In this document: positions 53,004 to 63,233 of the stretch, one piece after another
Layout: each line of letters starts with the position of its first letter
How positions within the stretch are numbered: the stretch's first letter is position 1
Source of the DNA: Natronomonas salina
GTDB taxonomy: Archaea; Halobacteriota; Halobacteria; Halobacteriales; Haloarculaceae
Length of the DNA stretch: 64,000 nt
Direction: 5' to 3'
Assembly (NCBI RefSeq): GCF_013391105.1
Contig: NZ_CP058335.1
Location: forward strand, 1,302,001-1,366,000
The notes under the pieces: generated by a model
The model's database searches: none
What the model was told of the DNA's origin: nothing
Seen by the model: the letters and a program-made list of their open reading frames with translations, nothing else
Made by a program: the position numbers and the translations under genes

Positions 53004-53753
53004 TCACCCCATCACCGGATCCTGGAGCATGATCGCCATCTGCTGTTCGGCGACGTAGTCGTCGTCGATCTTGAAGTGGGCCTGGCGGATGGCTTCGGTC
53101 ACCCAGCGATGTCGCTCGAGGAACCGGACGCCGTCCTGGTTCGTCGCCGGCAGACTCTGGTAGACCTTCTCGTAGCCGTTCTCCTCGGCCCACTCGAGGC
53201 CGTGCTCCATCAGTCGGCTGCCGATACCGTGACCGCGATACTCCTCCAGGACGCCCATCGTCAACTCGGCGGTGTGGCTCAGCTTCGCGAAGTTGGGCGA
53301 GTGGAGGTGGACCCAGCCGACGACCTCGTCGTCGACCATGGTGACGAAGAACATCCGCGACTCGCGGTCGTTGTACCGGAAGACCACCTCCTCCTGGTCG
53401 AGGAGGTCCACGACCGTCTCGGCGGTCAGGTACGCGTCCTCCTCGGCGACCTCGCGCATGACCCGGACGATCCCCTTGAGGTCCGACTGCTCGGCCGGCC
53501 GGATGGTCACCTCCAGGCCGTCGGTCTCGTAGGTCGTCTCCTCGCCGTAGTCGATCTTGATCTGGAGGGCGCCGTCCCGCTCTTCGAGGTAGTCGCCCTC
53601 CAGGAGCGCCCCGATCTCCTGGTCGAGGCGCTCGGCATCCATCGAGAACTCGGATTCGAGTTCCTCGCGATCGACGCGGCCGTTGCGCTCCACGTACTCG
53701 TACAGTCGCCGATCCCCCTCGGTTTCGAACTCCAGTCCCTCCTGGGCCTGCAT
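53004..53753 (-). CDS. GNAT acetyltransferase with N-terminal winged helix
   Basis: A 249-residue protein. The N-terminal helical part (RRLYEYVERNGRVDREELESEFSMDAERLDQEIGALLEGDYLEER) resembles a winged helix. The GNAT domain (about 85-245) has LTMGVLEEYRGHGIGSRLMEHGLEWAEENGYEKVYQSLPATNQDGVRFLERHRW, including the acetyl-CoA-binding RGHGIGS loop. The ATG at 53753 is chosen from a TATA-like AAGATATTGT (53776-53785) 27 bases upstream. It lies just upstream of the CDC48 gene's 3' end in the same direction. The substrate is unknown. Confidence 0.85.
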   Translation of the reverse strand: MQAQEGLEFETEGDRRLYEYVERNGRVDREELESEFSMDAERLDQEIGALLEGDYLEERDGALQIKIDYGEETTYETDGLEVTIRPAEQSDLKGIVRVMREVAEEDAYLTAETVVDLLDQEEVVFRYNDRESRMFFVTMVDDEVVGWVHLHSPNFAKLSHTAELTMGVLEEYRGHGIGSRLMEHGLEWAEENGYEKVYQSLPATNQDGVRFLERHRWVTEAIRQAHFKIDDDYVAEQQMAIMLQDPVMG

Positions 53754-53871
53754 AGCACTGGGTACCTCTCGGGCCAAGATATTGTGCATTGTTACCGAGT
53801 GGCAATCAAGGGCGCTGCGATGACCAGTCGGGGATCCTCGAAAGCTCGCGGAGAACGTGGAGGGGGTGGCG

Positions 53872-56094
53872 TTACTGGAACCCGATCCGGCCGCCGCTCT
53901 GGCGTCGGCCGTCGGGGCTGCCGCCGCGGAACTGGTCTTCCACCTGGTCGTAGTACTCGCGGATGTCGTCGGTGATGGTCGGCCGCACCGACTCGAGGGC
54001 CTGCCGGAAGTGCCGCATCTCCACCTCGTCGGCGTCGTCGTCCTCGCGGAGCGCCTCGATGGCGGCCTCGCGGGCGATGGACTCGAGGTCGGAGCCGACG
54101 TAGCCGTCGGTGATTTCGGCGAGCTCCTTGAGGCTGACGTCCGGCGCCAGCGGCGTGTCGTCGGTGTGGATCTGGAGGATCTGCTGGCGACCGCCGACGT
54201 CCGGTTCGCCGATCATGACCAGCCGGTCGAACCGGCCGCTACGGATGAGCGCCGGGTCGATCATGTCCGGGCGGTTCGTCGCGGCGATGACCATGACGTT
54301 GTCCATCTCCTCGAGGCCGTCGAGCTCCGTGAGGAGCTGGTTGACGACGCGCTCGGAGACGTTCGAGCCGGTCTCGCCGCCGCGGCCCGGCGCCAGCGAG
54401 TCGAGCTCGTCGAAGAAGATGACCGTCGGCGAGACCTGTCGGGCCTTCCGGAAGGTCTGGCGGATGGCCTTCTCCGACTCGCCGACCCACTTCGAGAGCA
54501 GCTGCGGGCCGCGCACCGAGATGAAGTTGGCGTTCGTCTCGTTGGCGACGGCCTTCGCCATCAGGGTCTTCCCGGTGCCGGGCGGGCCGTACAACAGCAC
54601 GCCCGCCGGCGGCTCGATACCCATCCGGTCGAACTTCTCGGGTTTGTTGAGCGGCCACTCGACGGACTCCTGGACCTGGCCCTTCGCGTCGTCGAGGCCG
54701 CCGACGTCGTCCCACGACACCTTCGGCAGCTCTACGAGGACCTCCCGCATCGCCGAGGGGTCGACCTCGTTGAGCGCGCCGCGGAAGTCGTCGCGCTTGA
54801 TGATCATCCGGTCGATGAGGCTCGGCGGGATGTCCTCCTCGTCGAGGTCGATCTCGGGGAGGTACCGTCGCAGCGCCTTCATCGCGGCCTCCTTGGTGAG
54901 GCTCTCGATGTCGGCGCCGACGAAGCCGTGGGTCTCGTCGGCCATCCCGTCCAGGGAGACGTCGTCGGCCAGCGGCATCCCGCGGGTGTGGATCTGCAGG
55001 ATCTCCTTGCGGCCGGTCTCGTCGGGGACGCCGATCTCGATCTCGCGGTCGAAGCGGCCCGGGCGGCGGAGCGCCGGGTCGACGCTGTCGACGCGGTTCG
55101 TCGCGGCGATGACGATGACCTGGCCGCGGGACTCGAGGCCGTCCATCATCGTCAGCAGCTGGGCGACGACGCGGCGTTCGACCTCGCCGGTGACGTCCTC
55201 GCGCTTCGGCGCGATGGAGTCCAACTCGTCGATGAAGATGATCGACGGCGACTCCTCGCTGGCGTCCTCGAATATCTCCCGGAGTTGCTGTTCGGACTCG
55301 CCGTAGTACTTCGAGATGATCTCGGGGCCGGCGATGGAGAAGAAGCTCGCCGACGTCTCGTTGGCGACGGCCTTCGCCAGCAGCGTCTTCCCGGTGCCGG
55401 GCGGGCCGTGGAGCAGCACCCCCTGGGGCGGCTCGATGCCGAGCTTCTTGAAGATCTGGGGGTGCTTCATCGGCAGCTCGACCATCTCGCGGACGCGCTG
55501 GATCTCGTTCTGCAGGCCGCCGATGTCCTCGTAGGTGATGCCGCCGCCGGTCTTCTCGAAGCCCGAGATGGGCTCCTCGCGGAGTTCGACCTCGGTGTCC
55601 TCGGTGATGAGACAGACGCCCTCGGGGTCGGTCTCGACGGCGATCAGCGGGATCGCCTGGCCCGGCGACCGCATGAAGGGGTGGTTCGTCGAGCTCATCA
55701 CGGGGACGATGTCGCGCTCGACGACCGGCCGCTTGAGGATCTGCCGCTTGACCATGCCGGCGGCGTCGGAGCCGAACTGCACGGAGGCCTCCTCGGGCGG
55801 CGCCAGCACGAGCTTGTCGGCCTTCGTCGCCTCTGCCTTCCGGATGGTCACGCGCTCGCCGATGCCGACGTCGGCGTTCTGCCGGGTGAACCCGTCGATG
55901 CGGACCGTGTCGGTGTTCCAGTCCTGCCGGTCCGCCCGCCACACCTTCGCCGCCGTCGTGTCCGCGCCCTCGATCTCGATGATGTCGCCCGGCGACAGCT
56001 TCAGGTGCAGCAGCGTGTCCGGGTCGAGGCGAGCGATGCCCCGTCCCGAGTCGTTGGGGTAGGCCTTCGCCACCTCCAGTTGGACCTCGTTCAT
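53872..56094 (-). CDS. cdc48: CDC48/VAT-type AAA ATPase
   Basis: A 740-residue AAA unfoldase. An N-domain (about 1-185; [21 protein letters not shown]) is followed by D1 with Walker [18 protein letters not shown], Walker [17 protein letters not shown] and [18 protein letters not shown], and D2 with [32 protein letters not shown] and [15 protein letters not shown]. The C-terminus is Gly/Arg-rich. It unfolds protein substrates for the proteasome and remodels complexes. It is full length compared with archaeal homologues. The 1576-residue frame on the opposite strand is an antisense shadow. Confidence 0.95.
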   Translation of the reverse strand: MNEVQLEVAKAYPNDSGRGIARLDPDTLLHLKLSPGDIIEIEGADTTAAKVWRADRQDWNTDTVRIDGFTRQNADVGIGERVTIRKAEATKADKLVLAPPEEASVQFGSDAAGMVKRQILKRPVVERDIVPVMSSTNHPFMRSPGQAIPLIAVETDPEGVCLITEDTEVELREEPISGFEKTGGGITYEDIGGLQNEIQRVREMVELPMKHPQIFKKLGIEPPQGVLLHGPPGTGKTLLAKAVANETSASFFSIAGPEIISKYYGESEQQLREIFEDASEESPSIIFIDELDSIAPKREDVTGEVERRVVAQLLTMMDGLESRGQVIVIAATNRVDSVDPALRRPGRFDREIEIGVPDETGRKEILQIHTRGMPLADDVSLDGMADETHGFVGADIESLTKEAAMKALRRYLPEIDLDEEDIPPSLIDRMIIKRDDFRGALNEVDPSAMREVLVELPKVSWDDVGGLDDAKGQVQESVEWPLNKPEKFDRMGIEPPAGVLLYGPPGTGKTLMAKAVANETNANFISVRGPQLLSKWVGESEKAIRQTFRKARQVSPTVIFFDELDSLAPGRGGETGSNVSERVVNQLLTELDGLEEMDNVMVIAATNRPDMIDPALIRSGRFDRLVMIGEPDVGGRQQILQIHTDDTPLAPDVSLKELAEITDGYVGSDLESIAREAAIEALREDDDADEVEMRHFRQALESVRPTITDDIREYYDQVEDQFRGGSPDGRRQSGGRIGFQ

Positions 56095-56208
56095 GTGATA
56101 CCCGAACTCCGGGACGCCGGGAGATATGCTTTTTGCCGCACCTGGTTGGATATCGTTACCGCAAAAATGGGTCTCGCGGCGCGACGGGCGCGCCGACGGG
56201 CGGCCGTG

Positions 56209-57249
56209 CTACGGCTTCACGAGCACCTTGATGGCCTCGCGCTCGTCCATCGCGCGGTAGCCCTCCGGGACCCCGTCGAGGTCGACGGTCTCCGTGAAGA
56301 TCGGCGAGGGGTCGAGGGTCCCCTGCAGGACGTCGGCCATCAGCTCCTCGGCGTACGCCCGGACCGGCGCGACCCCGCCGCGCAGCGCGATGTTGTCGCC
56401 GAACATCCCGTAGAGGTCCAGCCCCTCCTCGTCGACGCCGTGCGGGACGCCGACGTAGCCGATGGTGCCGCCGGGCCGGCAGACCTCGATGGCGGTGTCC
56501 ATCGACGACGCCGCGCCGACGCACTCCACGACGTGGTTGGCGCCGCCGTAGGTCAGCTCCCTGGCGCGCTCGACGGCGGCCTCCCCGCGCTCGCTCACGG
56601 TCTCGGTGGCGCCGAACGCCTCGGCCAGCGCCAGCCGGTCCTCGTGGTGGCCCATCGCGACGATGCGCTCGGCGCCGAGCCGCCGAGCCGCGAGGACGCC
56701 GCAGAGCCCGACGGCGCCGTCGCCGACGACGACGCAGGTGTCGCCCTCGCCGACGCCGGCGCTGACCGCCGCGTGGTGGCCGGTCCCCATCACGTCGGTC
56801 AGCGGCAGCAGCGAGCGGAGCGTCTCCTCGTCGTCGGCGTGGCGGTCCGGCACCCGGACGAGCGTCCCGTCGGCGTGCGGCGACCGGACGTACTCGCCCT
56901 GGGCGCCCCCGTTGGCGCCGTTCCAGGAGTCGCCGTTCACACAGGAGGTGTGCAGCCCCTTCCGGCAGAACTCGCAGGTCCCGCAGCTGATCACGAACGG
57001 GGCGAGGACGCGGTCGCCCGGCTCGACCGACCGCACGTCGTCGCCGACCGCCTCGACGATCCCCATCGGCTCGTGTCCGACCCGAGAGCCCTCCTCGCGG
57101 TCGCTCAGCCCCCGGTAGAACCACAGGTCGGACCCGCAGATCGCGGTGTGGGTCACGCGGACGATAGCGTCGGTCGGCGCCTCGATCTCCGGCTTCGGTA
57201 CGTCGTCGACCTCGATCTCGCCCGGGCCCCGGTAGATGGCAGCCTGCAT
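56209..57249 (-). CDS. Zinc-dependent medium-chain dehydrogenase
   Basis: A 346-residue MDR protein. The catalytic zinc ligands are visible in TAICGSDLWFY (Cys) and VGHEPMGIV (His, Glu). The structural zinc lobe is CGTCEFCRKGLHTSC. The Rossmann motif VVVGDGAVGLCGVLAARRLGA would bind NAD(P). It is an alcohol or polyol dehydrogenase; the DLWFYRG and NGANGG segments occur in haloarchaeal zinc dehydrogenases of unknown substrate. It is divergent from larC with 73 bases between. Confidence 0.88.
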   Translation of the reverse strand: MQAAIYRGPGEIEVDDVPKPEIEAPTDAIVRVTHTAICGSDLWFYRGLSDREEGSRVGHEPMGIVEAVGDDVRSVEPGDRVLAPFVISCGTCEFCRKGLHTSCVNGDSWNGANGGAQGEYVRSPHADGTLVRVPDRHADDEETLRSLLPLTDVMGTGHHAAVSAGVGEGDTCVVVGDGAVGLCGVLAARRLGAERIVAMGHHEDRLALAEAFGATETVSERGEAAVERARELTYGGANHVVECVGAASSMDTAIEVCRPGGTIGYVGVPHGVDEEGLDLYGMFGDNIALRGGVAPVRAYAEELMADVLQGTLDPSPIFTETVDLDGVPEGYRAMDEREAIKVLVKP

Positions 57250-57322
57250 ACCGTCCGGTGGGCCCGCCGCCGGTTAAGCGTACACCCAACCCTTTTTCGC
57301 GGCGCGACCCGGACCCGGCTGT

Positions 57323-58627
57323 ATGCAGACGCTCGCCTTCGACGGCCGGACGGGCGCCAGCGGAGACATGCTCCTCGGGGCGCTCCTCGCGGCCGGCGCC
57401 GATCCCGACGCCCTCGGACCCGTCGAGGACGCCCTCGACGTCGAGTACCGGGTCGGCGAGACGACGAAGAACGGCATCCGGGCGACGTCGGTCGACGTCC
57501 TCGTCGGCGGCGACGAGGGGGGCCACGACCACGGCGACCAGGACGAGCGCGCACACGACCATCACCACGTCGACGACGAACACGATCACGACGAACACGA
57601 CGCCCACCAGCACGACCACGAACACGCCGAGGGTCACGGACCGCACCGGACCTACGCGGAGTGCCGCGAACTCGTCGAGTCGATGGCCCTCCCCGAGGCC
57701 GTCGAGGCCGACGCGAAGGCCGTCTTCCACATCCTGGGCGAAGCGGAGTCGCGCGTCCACGGCACCGACCTCGAGGAGACGCACTTCCACGAGGTCGGCG
57801 CCGACGACGCCATCGCCGACATCGTCGGCGCCGCACTGCTGGTCGACGACCTCGACGTCGAGCGCGTGGTGACCACCCCCGTCGCGACGGGCGGCGGCGA
57901 GGTGTCGATGAGCCACGGCGTCTACCCCGTTCCGACGCCCGCGGTCACGTACGTCGCCGAGGGAGCGTCGTGGGACCTCGTCGGCGGCCCGGTCGAGACC
58001 GAACTCCTGACGCCGACCGGCGCGGCGGTGCTCGCCCACTTCGCCGAGGGGGTCGATTCCCTCCCGGCGATGCGCGTCGAGGCGTCGGGGTACGGCGCCG
58101 GCCGCAAGTCCTTCGAGGAGCACCCGAACGTCCTCCGGGCGACCGTTGGCGACGCTCGAGGCGGCCTGCGGCGCGACGGCATCCGGGTCCTGGAGACGAA
58201 CCTCGACGACGCCAGCCCGGAGGTCCTGGGCGGTCTCCAGGACCGACTGAAGGACGCCGGCGCCCGCGACGTCACCGTGGTCCCGACGACGATGAAGAAG
58301 GCCCGGCCCGGCCACCTCGTGAAGGTCGTGGTGAAGCCCGGCGACGTCCAGGCGGTCGCGCGGCGACTGGCCGAGGAGACGGGGACGCTGGGCATCCGGG
58401 AGACCGCGGCCGGCCACCGCTGGATCGCCGACCGGTCGTTCGAGACGGTCGAACTCGACGTCGACGGCGAGTCCTTCGAGGTGACGGTGAAGGTCGCGGC
58501 CGACGACGCCGGCGAGGTCTACGACGTGAGCGCCGAGTACGACGACGCCGCCCAGGTCGCCAGCCTGACCGACGTGCCGATCCGTGAGGTCCTCCGGCGG
58601 GCCGAGGCAGTCTACCGGAGCGAGTGA
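57323..58627 (+). CDS. larC: Nickel pincer cofactor biosynthesis protein LarC
   Basis: A 434-residue LarC (DUF111). The N-terminal FDGRTGASGDMLLGALLAAGAD motif, a His/Asp/Glu-rich insert (about 68-112, with many His in HDHxxH runs) that could hold nickel, HFHEVGADDAIADIVGA, TTPVATGGGEVSMSHG, TPTGAAVLA and the C-terminal LETNLDDASPEVLGGLQDRLKDAGARDVTVVPTTMKKARPGH are seen. LarC inserts nickel into the pincer nucleotide of lactate racemase and relatives. larB and larE are not in this window. His-rich inserts are usual in the family. Confidence 0.9.
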   Translation: MQTLAFDGRTGASGDMLLGALLAAGADPDALGPVEDALDVEYRVGETTKNGIRATSVDVLVGGDEGGHDHGDQDERAHDHHHVDDEHDHDEHDAHQHDHEHAEGHGPHRTYAECRELVESMALPEAVEADAKAVFHILGEAESRVHGTDLEETHFHEVGADDAIADIVGAALLVDDLDVERVVTTPVATGGGEVSMSHGVYPVPTPAVTYVAEGASWDLVGGPVETELLTPTGAAVLAHFAEGVDSLPAMRVEASGYGAGRKSFEEHPNVLRATVGDARGGLRRDGIRVLETNLDDASPEVLGGLQDRLKDAGARDVTVVPTTMKKARPGHLVKVVVKPGDVQAVARRLAEETGTLGIRETAAGHRWIADRSFETVELDVDGESFEVTVKVAADDAGEVYDVSAEYDDAAQVASLTDVPIREVLRRAEAVYRSE

Positions 58628-58781
58628 GCGGCACCCGACACCGGGACTTCCCCACGGTTCTGCCGAGGGTGGGTGCATCGCGAGTCGTATCCAGCGTTCG
58701 CGACGTCCGACGAGAGCGTGCGGTCGGGAGCACCGGGCCCGAAAAGTGGGGGTTAAGTGGGCGAGCGCCCAACGGGGGCGT

Positions 58782-59891
58782 ATGCACTACCGAACGCTGG
58801 GCGCCTCGGACGTCGAGGTCTCGGAGATCGGCTTCGGCGCCTGGGTCGTCGGCACGGACTGGTGGGGCGACCGGACCGCCGAGCAGGCCAGGGAGATGCT
58901 GCAGTACGCGGTCGAGCAGGGGATCACCTACTTCGACACCGGCGACGTCTACGGCCACGGCGACTCCGAGGAGCTCGTCGGCGAGGCCCTCGCCGACTAC
59001 CGCGACGAGGTGACGGTCGCGACGAAGATCGGCTACGACTTCTACGACAACCCGCAGGCGGGCCACGGCGAACTGCCGAAGGAGATGAACCGCGACTACC
59101 TCGAGGCGGCCTTCGAGAAGTCCCTCGACCGCCTCGACATGGAGACTGTCGACGTCCTCCAGCTGCACAACGCCAACGTCGACGAGGTTGACGCGGACGT
59201 CCTGGAGTTCCTCGACGAGCTGCGCGAGGAGGGCCGCGTCGACGCCGTCGGCTGGGCGCTCGGCCCCTCCATCGGCTGGCTCGCCGAGGGCGACAAGGCC
59301 ATCGTCGAGGAGTTCGACGCGGTCCAGCTCGTCTGGAACGTCCTCGAGCAGGAGGTCGGCGACCACTTCCTCGAGACGCTCGAAGAGACCGGCTCGGAGA
59401 CGAGCCTCATCCCGCGGGTGCCGCACTCCTCCGGCCTGCTGAACGAGCAGGTGACGCCGGAGACGGAGCTCGGCGAGGGCGACCACCGCGCGTACCGCCC
59501 CGACGAGTGGTACGAGACGGGCTGGGAGAAGATCGAGGCGCTGCGGTTCCTGGAGCGCGCGGAGCCACGCTCCGCGGAAGGCTCGAGCGGCGAGGAGCCG
59601 CGAGAGCGCGACGGGGAGCGGTCGATGGCCCAGGCGAGCCTCCAGTGGCTGCTGTACCACGACGCCGTCGCCACCGTGACACCGACGTTCCGCACCCGCG
59701 AGGACATCGACGAGTGGGCCGCCGCCAGCGACGTGCCCGCGCTGACCGACGAGGAGTACGAGCGCGTGCAGGCGCTGTACGCCGACGACTTCGGCATCGA
59801 GGGCGACGACGGGATGGACGCGCTGCGCTCGTCCGTCGAGGGCGAGGACATCCAGTCGGCGGGGCTGGACAAGGAGTGCGCCGGTAGCTGA
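58782..59891 (+). CDS. Aldo/keto reductase with repeat-like insertion
   Basis: A 369-residue AKR (TIM barrel, NADPH-type). FDTGDVYGHGDSEELVGEAL carries the catalytic Asp and Tyr, VATKIGYD the Lys, and VLQLHN the His. A TPTFRTREDIDEW segment near the end contacts the cofactor. Between LRFLER and SMAQASLQWLL sits an odd low-complexity piece (AEPRSAEGSSGEEPRERDGER) whose DNA holds an 8-base-arm inverted repeat (59558-59576). The substrate is unknown. ATG 58782 starts the conserved MHYRTLGASDVEVSE. Confidence 0.88.
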   Translation: MHYRTLGASDVEVSEIGFGAWVVGTDWWGDRTAEQAREMLQYAVEQGITYFDTGDVYGHGDSEELVGEALADYRDEVTVATKIGYDFYDNPQAGHGELPKEMNRDYLEAAFEKSLDRLDMETVDVLQLHNANVDEVDADVLEFLDELREEGRVDAVGWALGPSIGWLAEGDKAIVEEFDAVQLVWNVLEQEVGDHFLETLEETGSETSLIPRVPHSSGLLNEQVTPETELGEGDHRAYRPDEWYETGWEKIEALRFLERAEPRSAEGSSGEEPRERDGERSMAQASLQWLLYHDAVATVTPTFRTREDIDEWAAASDVPALTDEEYERVQALYADDFGIEGDDGMDALRSSVEGEDIQSAGLDKECAGS

Positions 59892-59993
59892 ACGGCGTCG
59901 CTACCGCTCCGAGACCGTAGCAGCAGACTGCTTCTCCGGCCGCGTATCGAGAGAATCGGGAGAACCGTCGATCGATAGTCGGGGCCGGGGCCG

Positions 59994-61232
59994 TCAGTCG
60001 CGCGGCGCGACGGCGGCGGCGCCGACCACGAAGACGATCAGCGCGACGACGACGCCGAGACCGGAGCCGTCTGCGGCCGCCGCCTGCTGGGCGCCCTGGT
60101 TCCCGGCGTTACTGTTCGACTGTTGCTGCTGGTCGGCCGCGCCGCCGGTGTTCTCGTCACCGCCGGCGTCGCCGCCGTCGCCACCGCTGTTCTGTCCGTC
60201 GCCGCCGTCACCGCCGTCGTTTCCGTCGGAGCCGCCGGCGTCGGCGCCGCCACCGTCGTTCGAGCCCGAGCCGCCGTCGTCGGACGAGCCGTCGCCGCCG
60301 TCGCCGGCGCCGTCCGGGCTATCGGTTGTCCCGTCCGAGCCGGTCCCCGAGCCGTCCCCGCCCGTGGTACCGGTTCCGCCGGACGAACCGTCGTCGCTGC
60401 CGGTCCCGTCGTCGGTCCCGTTCCCGACGCCCGAACTGCCGTCGTCGCTGCCGCCCTCGTTCGGGCGCTCGCGGTCGGTGTGCGACGGGAGCGCGGGGAT
60501 CTCGGTGAACGTCGGGAGTCCGCGCAGGCGGGTGTTGCACTCCTGGCCGAAGCAGTCGTTCTCGACGCCGACGCGGCTGCCGAAGACGAAGACGTCGGTC
60601 TCGAAGTATGTCGTCCCGTCGCTCCAGTACTGGAGGCCCGGATCGACGCCGTAGTCCTTCTCGCCGTCGTTCAGCCTCGCGTTGGGGTCGATCGTCCCGT
60701 TCTCGGTGAGTTCGAGGTCGGCTTCGGCGACGCCGCTGGGACCCTCACTGGTGTTGTCGAGCGTCCCGTTGACGATGAAGAGCACCTCGCCGTTCTCGCC
60801 GGGCTGGACGTCGCCGCCCGCGTCGGGAGCGAGGTTGTCCTCGTCGTCCTGTATCGGGTCGTACGGCGGATCGTTCGGATCCAGGACGTCGCACTGGTTC
60901 GGCGTCGCTCCGACGACGATGCCGGCGACCGCCGAGGGCGTGATGACGGTCCAGGGGACGCCCGGCGGCTGGGCACTCTCCGGGAGGTCGTCAACCCAGA
61001 CGATCTGGTCGTACGGCATCTCCTCGTGGGCCATCCCCAGGAGGTCGGTGCAGATCTCCTGTGGGAACGGCCCGCTCTCGTTGGCTTGCGTGCTCGGTCC
61101 GACGTCGGTCGTCTGCTGGTCGATATCCGATCCGTCGTCCGGCGCGGCCACGCTCGCGATGGGCGCGATCGAGAGGCCGACGACGGTCAGCGCGACGAAC
61201 AGAACTGCCACCGTTCGCTTCGAATCGTACAT
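59994..61232 (-). CDS. Exported Gly/Asp/Ser-rich anchored protein
   Basis: A 412-residue protein. The signal peptide MYDSKRTVAVLFVALTVVGLSIAPIASVA is followed by a globular part (about 35-260) with four cysteines (ICTDLL, QCDVL, ENDCFGQECN). A very long Gly/Asp/Ser/Asn-rich linker (about 268-380) precedes a C-terminal membrane helix (GLGVVVALIVFVVGAAAVAP). It is probably displayed on the cell surface. The repetitive linker may be length-variable between strains. No family name is certain. The ATG at 61232 is chosen as the start of the signal. Confidence 0.75.
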   Translation of the reverse strand: MYDSKRTVAVLFVALTVVGLSIAPIASVAAPDDGSDIDQQTTDVGPSTQANESGPFPQEICTDLLGMAHEEMPYDQIVWVDDLPESAQPPGVPWTVITPSAVAGIVVGATPNQCDVLDPNDPPYDPIQDDEDNLAPDAGGDVQPGENGEVLFIVNGTLDNTSEGPSGVAEADLELTENGTIDPNARLNDGEKDYGVDPGLQYWSDGTTYFETDVFVFGSRVGVENDCFGQECNTRLRGLPTFTEIPALPSHTDRERPNEGGSDDGSSGVGNGTDDGTGSDDGSSGGTGTTGGDGSGTGSDGTTDSPDGAGDGGDGSSDDGGSGSNDGGGADAGGSDGNDGGDGGDGQNSGGDGGDAGGDENTGGAADQQQQSNSNAGNQGAQQAAAADGSGLGVVVALIVFVVGAAAVAPRD

Positions 61233-61463
61233 TTGCTTCCAATCAAACCGCAAACAGGACAATAGTATTCTGCCCCTTAGATAGTGAATAAATTGGGTTA
61301 AATTGGTGTTAAGCTAGTATTCATTACCATGTGAGTACCCGGCTACGCCGTCAGAGGGTCGTTCGCCGGGTATAGACGGGTTCTCGCGGAACCTGTTTGG
61401 GAGTTGATGGGATGGCGCGGCGGGTTCCGTAACGCGGTTATACCTCGGTCGCAGAGCCCGTGT

Positions 61464-61943
61464 ATGGGCGTCATCCGCGTCGTCTGGGGGGCCGCGACCG
61501 CGCCGACGGAGCTGGCGTCGTACGACGCCGCACTCGCCGAGGCCAACGTCCACAATTACAACCTCGTGCGGGTGTCGTCGGTCGTCCCCGCCGACGCGTC
61601 GATCGAGGTCGTCGGCGAGGCCCCCGACCTCGGCCCCGCCGGCGAGCGGCTCACGGTCGTCGAGGGGCGGGCCACCGTCGCTCCGGGCGACGCCGACCGC
61701 GCCGCTGCCGCCCTCGGCTGGTCCCGCGAGCCGGACGGCCCCGGCATCTTCTACGAGTCGTCTGGCGGCGACCCGGAGGCCGTCCGGCGGCAGGTCGAGG
61801 ACGGCCTCGCGGCCGGACGCCGGCTCCGCGAGTGGGACTTCGGCGACCACGGGACGCGGGTCGTTTCGGCGGACGCCGACCCGGACGGCTACACGACGGC
61901 GGTCGTCCTCGCGGTGTACGGCGAGAGCACGCCGCTGCTGTAG
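61464..61943 (+). CDS. pdaD: Pyruvoyl-dependent arginine decarboxylase
   Basis: A 159-residue protein. NYNLVRVSSVVPADASI holds the Ser38-Ser39 self-cleavage site that generates the pyruvoyl group. VVWGAATAPTELASYDAALAEANVHNYN before it and the later GDPEAVRRQVEDGL segment fit archaeal PvlArgDC. It makes agmatine from arginine, needed in archaea for polyamines and for agmatidine in tRNA-Ile. ATG 61464 precedes the conserved strand. Confidence 0.85.
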   Translation: MGVIRVVWGAATAPTELASYDAALAEANVHNYNLVRVSSVVPADASIEVVGEAPDLGPAGERLTVVEGRATVAPGDADRAAAALGWSREPDGPGIFYESSGGDPEAVRRQVEDGLAAGRRLREWDFGDHGTRVVSADADPDGYTTAVVLAVYGESTPLL

Positions 61944-62015
61944 GTCGCGCCCGCTCGAACAGCTTCGGGAGCCGACGGGTTTTTAGCGCAGTACCGAGTA
62001 TGCCACGAAAGCTCA

Positions 62016-62348
62016 ATGCACGGAAACACGCCCCACGATGGCCCGGTAGAAACCGAGTTCGCCCCCGAGGACCGGCGTGCCCTGCGCCGCGACCTCGTCG
62101 ACGTCGCCACGTCGACGCGCGACCTCCTCTCCGACGACTTCGTGGTCGGCGGCGAGATCTCCGACGACGACGGCGCCCTCCACGCCACCGTCGCCGTCCA
62201 GCCGCCAGCCGGCTCCGTCGTCTCCGCCGGCTTCGACCCCGCTGGCGACGAGGCCGACGACGTCGAGTCGCTGGCCCGCGACCTCGCGGCCGGCGCCGTC
62301 CTCGAGGCGAAACACGCCGCCCAGGACGTCAGCCGCGCCGCCCGATAA
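62016..62348 (+). CDS. DUF5811 family protein
   Basis: A 110-residue haloarchaeal protein. The MHGNTPH start, RRALRRDLVDVATSTRDLLSDDFVVGGEIS, VAVQPPAGSVVSAGFDP and ARDLAAGAVLEAKHA match DUF5811, a small conserved haloarchaeal family without known function. It precedes the next gene by 78 bases on the same strand. Confidence 0.85.
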   Translation: MHGNTPHDGPVETEFAPEDRRALRRDLVDVATSTRDLLSDDFVVGGEISDDDGALHATVAVQPPAGSVVSAGFDPAGDEADDVESLARDLAAGAVLEAKHAAQDVSRAAR

Positions 62349-62426
62349 CCGGCCCCTTTTCGAACACCCCCGCACTTCGCCGCGCGGCGTCGCGCTTATG
62401 CGGTCACGCCCGAAACTGCCCCGGTA

Positions 62427-63152
62427 GTGATCGTCGTCGCGACCGAGGACTTCGAGCTGTACCACGGCGTCGTCGAGGAGCTCCGCGAGCGCGGCGTCCG
62501 GTTCACCACCGTCGAGCCCGGCGACGAACTCCCGGACGACGCCCGCGTCGCCGTCGTGGGCCCGGAGGACGAACACCCCGACCTCGAGACGGTCCGCGGC
62601 GATCCGGAGAACCCCCGCCGCGTCGTCGACGAGGCCGTCGCGATCCTCCGCGGCGACGGCGGCCGAACGATCGTCGGCATCGACCCCGGCGACCGGCCCG
62701 GCGTCGCGGTCCTCTCGGGTGACACCGTCGTCGCCGCGTTCCAGGTGCCCGCCGACGAGGCCGCCGGCGTCGTCGCCGGCGAGATCGAGGACGCCGCGGA
62801 CCCGCTGGTCCGCATCGGCGACGGCGCTCGCCTGCAGGGCGCGAAGATCGTCGAGGCCATCGAGGACGTCCCCATCGAACTGGTCGACGAGACCGGGACG
62901 TCGCCGTACCTCGGCACCGGCGCCCGCGGGATGGGCGACGTCCTCGCCGCCGTCAACATCGCCCGCCTGGAGGGCGAGGAGATCGAGAAGCGCGACGTCG
63001 AGCCGACCGCCGGGGAGATCCAGCTCATCAAGAACCGCTCGCGGGAGCGCAGCGACGACGACCGGACCATCGACGAGGAGCTGGCCCGGCGGGTCGCCGT
63101 GGGGGAACTGTCGATGGACGAGGCCCTGGAGCGACACCGGGGCGGCCGGTAG
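62427..63152 (+). CDS. RNase H-fold-like conserved protein
   Basis: A 241-residue protein starting with GTG. The N-terminal half (MIVVATEDFELYHGVVEELRERGVRFTTVEPGDELPDDARVAVVGPEDE) is alpha/beta. The second half has TIVGIDPGDRPGVAVLSGD, the first strand motif of RuvC/RNase H-like folds, then GDGARLQGAKIVEAI and a C-terminal helical tail. A nucleic-acid role is possible but the remaining catalytic acids are not certain. It is co-directional with its neighbours. Confidence 0.65.
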   Translation: MIVVATEDFELYHGVVEELRERGVRFTTVEPGDELPDDARVAVVGPEDEHPDLETVRGDPENPRRVVDEAVAILRGDGGRTIVGIDPGDRPGVAVLSGDTVVAAFQVPADEAAGVVAGEIEDAADPLVRIGDGARLQGAKIVEAIEDVPIELVDETGTSPYLGTGARGMGDVLAAVNIARLEGEEIEKRDVEPTAGEIQLIKNRSRERSDDDRTIDEELARRVAVGELSMDEALERHRGGR

Positions 63153-63233
63153 GAACCGACCGCTTCCAGGTCCCGCGGCCGGCGACGCCGGAACAGCAAT
63201 CCCTAACAACGCTGCACCCGTGGTCGGACGGTA

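Noticed and set aside
53857-58587. 1576-codon open frame on the plus strand
   Set aside because: It lies antisense to cdc48 and the dehydrogenase and then out of frame across larC. Its product is Arg/His/Leu-rich with no domain. High GC at third positions leaves antisense frames open.
56156-58678. 840-codon minus-strand frame over larC
   Set aside because: Antisense to larC and out of frame with the dehydrogenase; no motif and biased composition.
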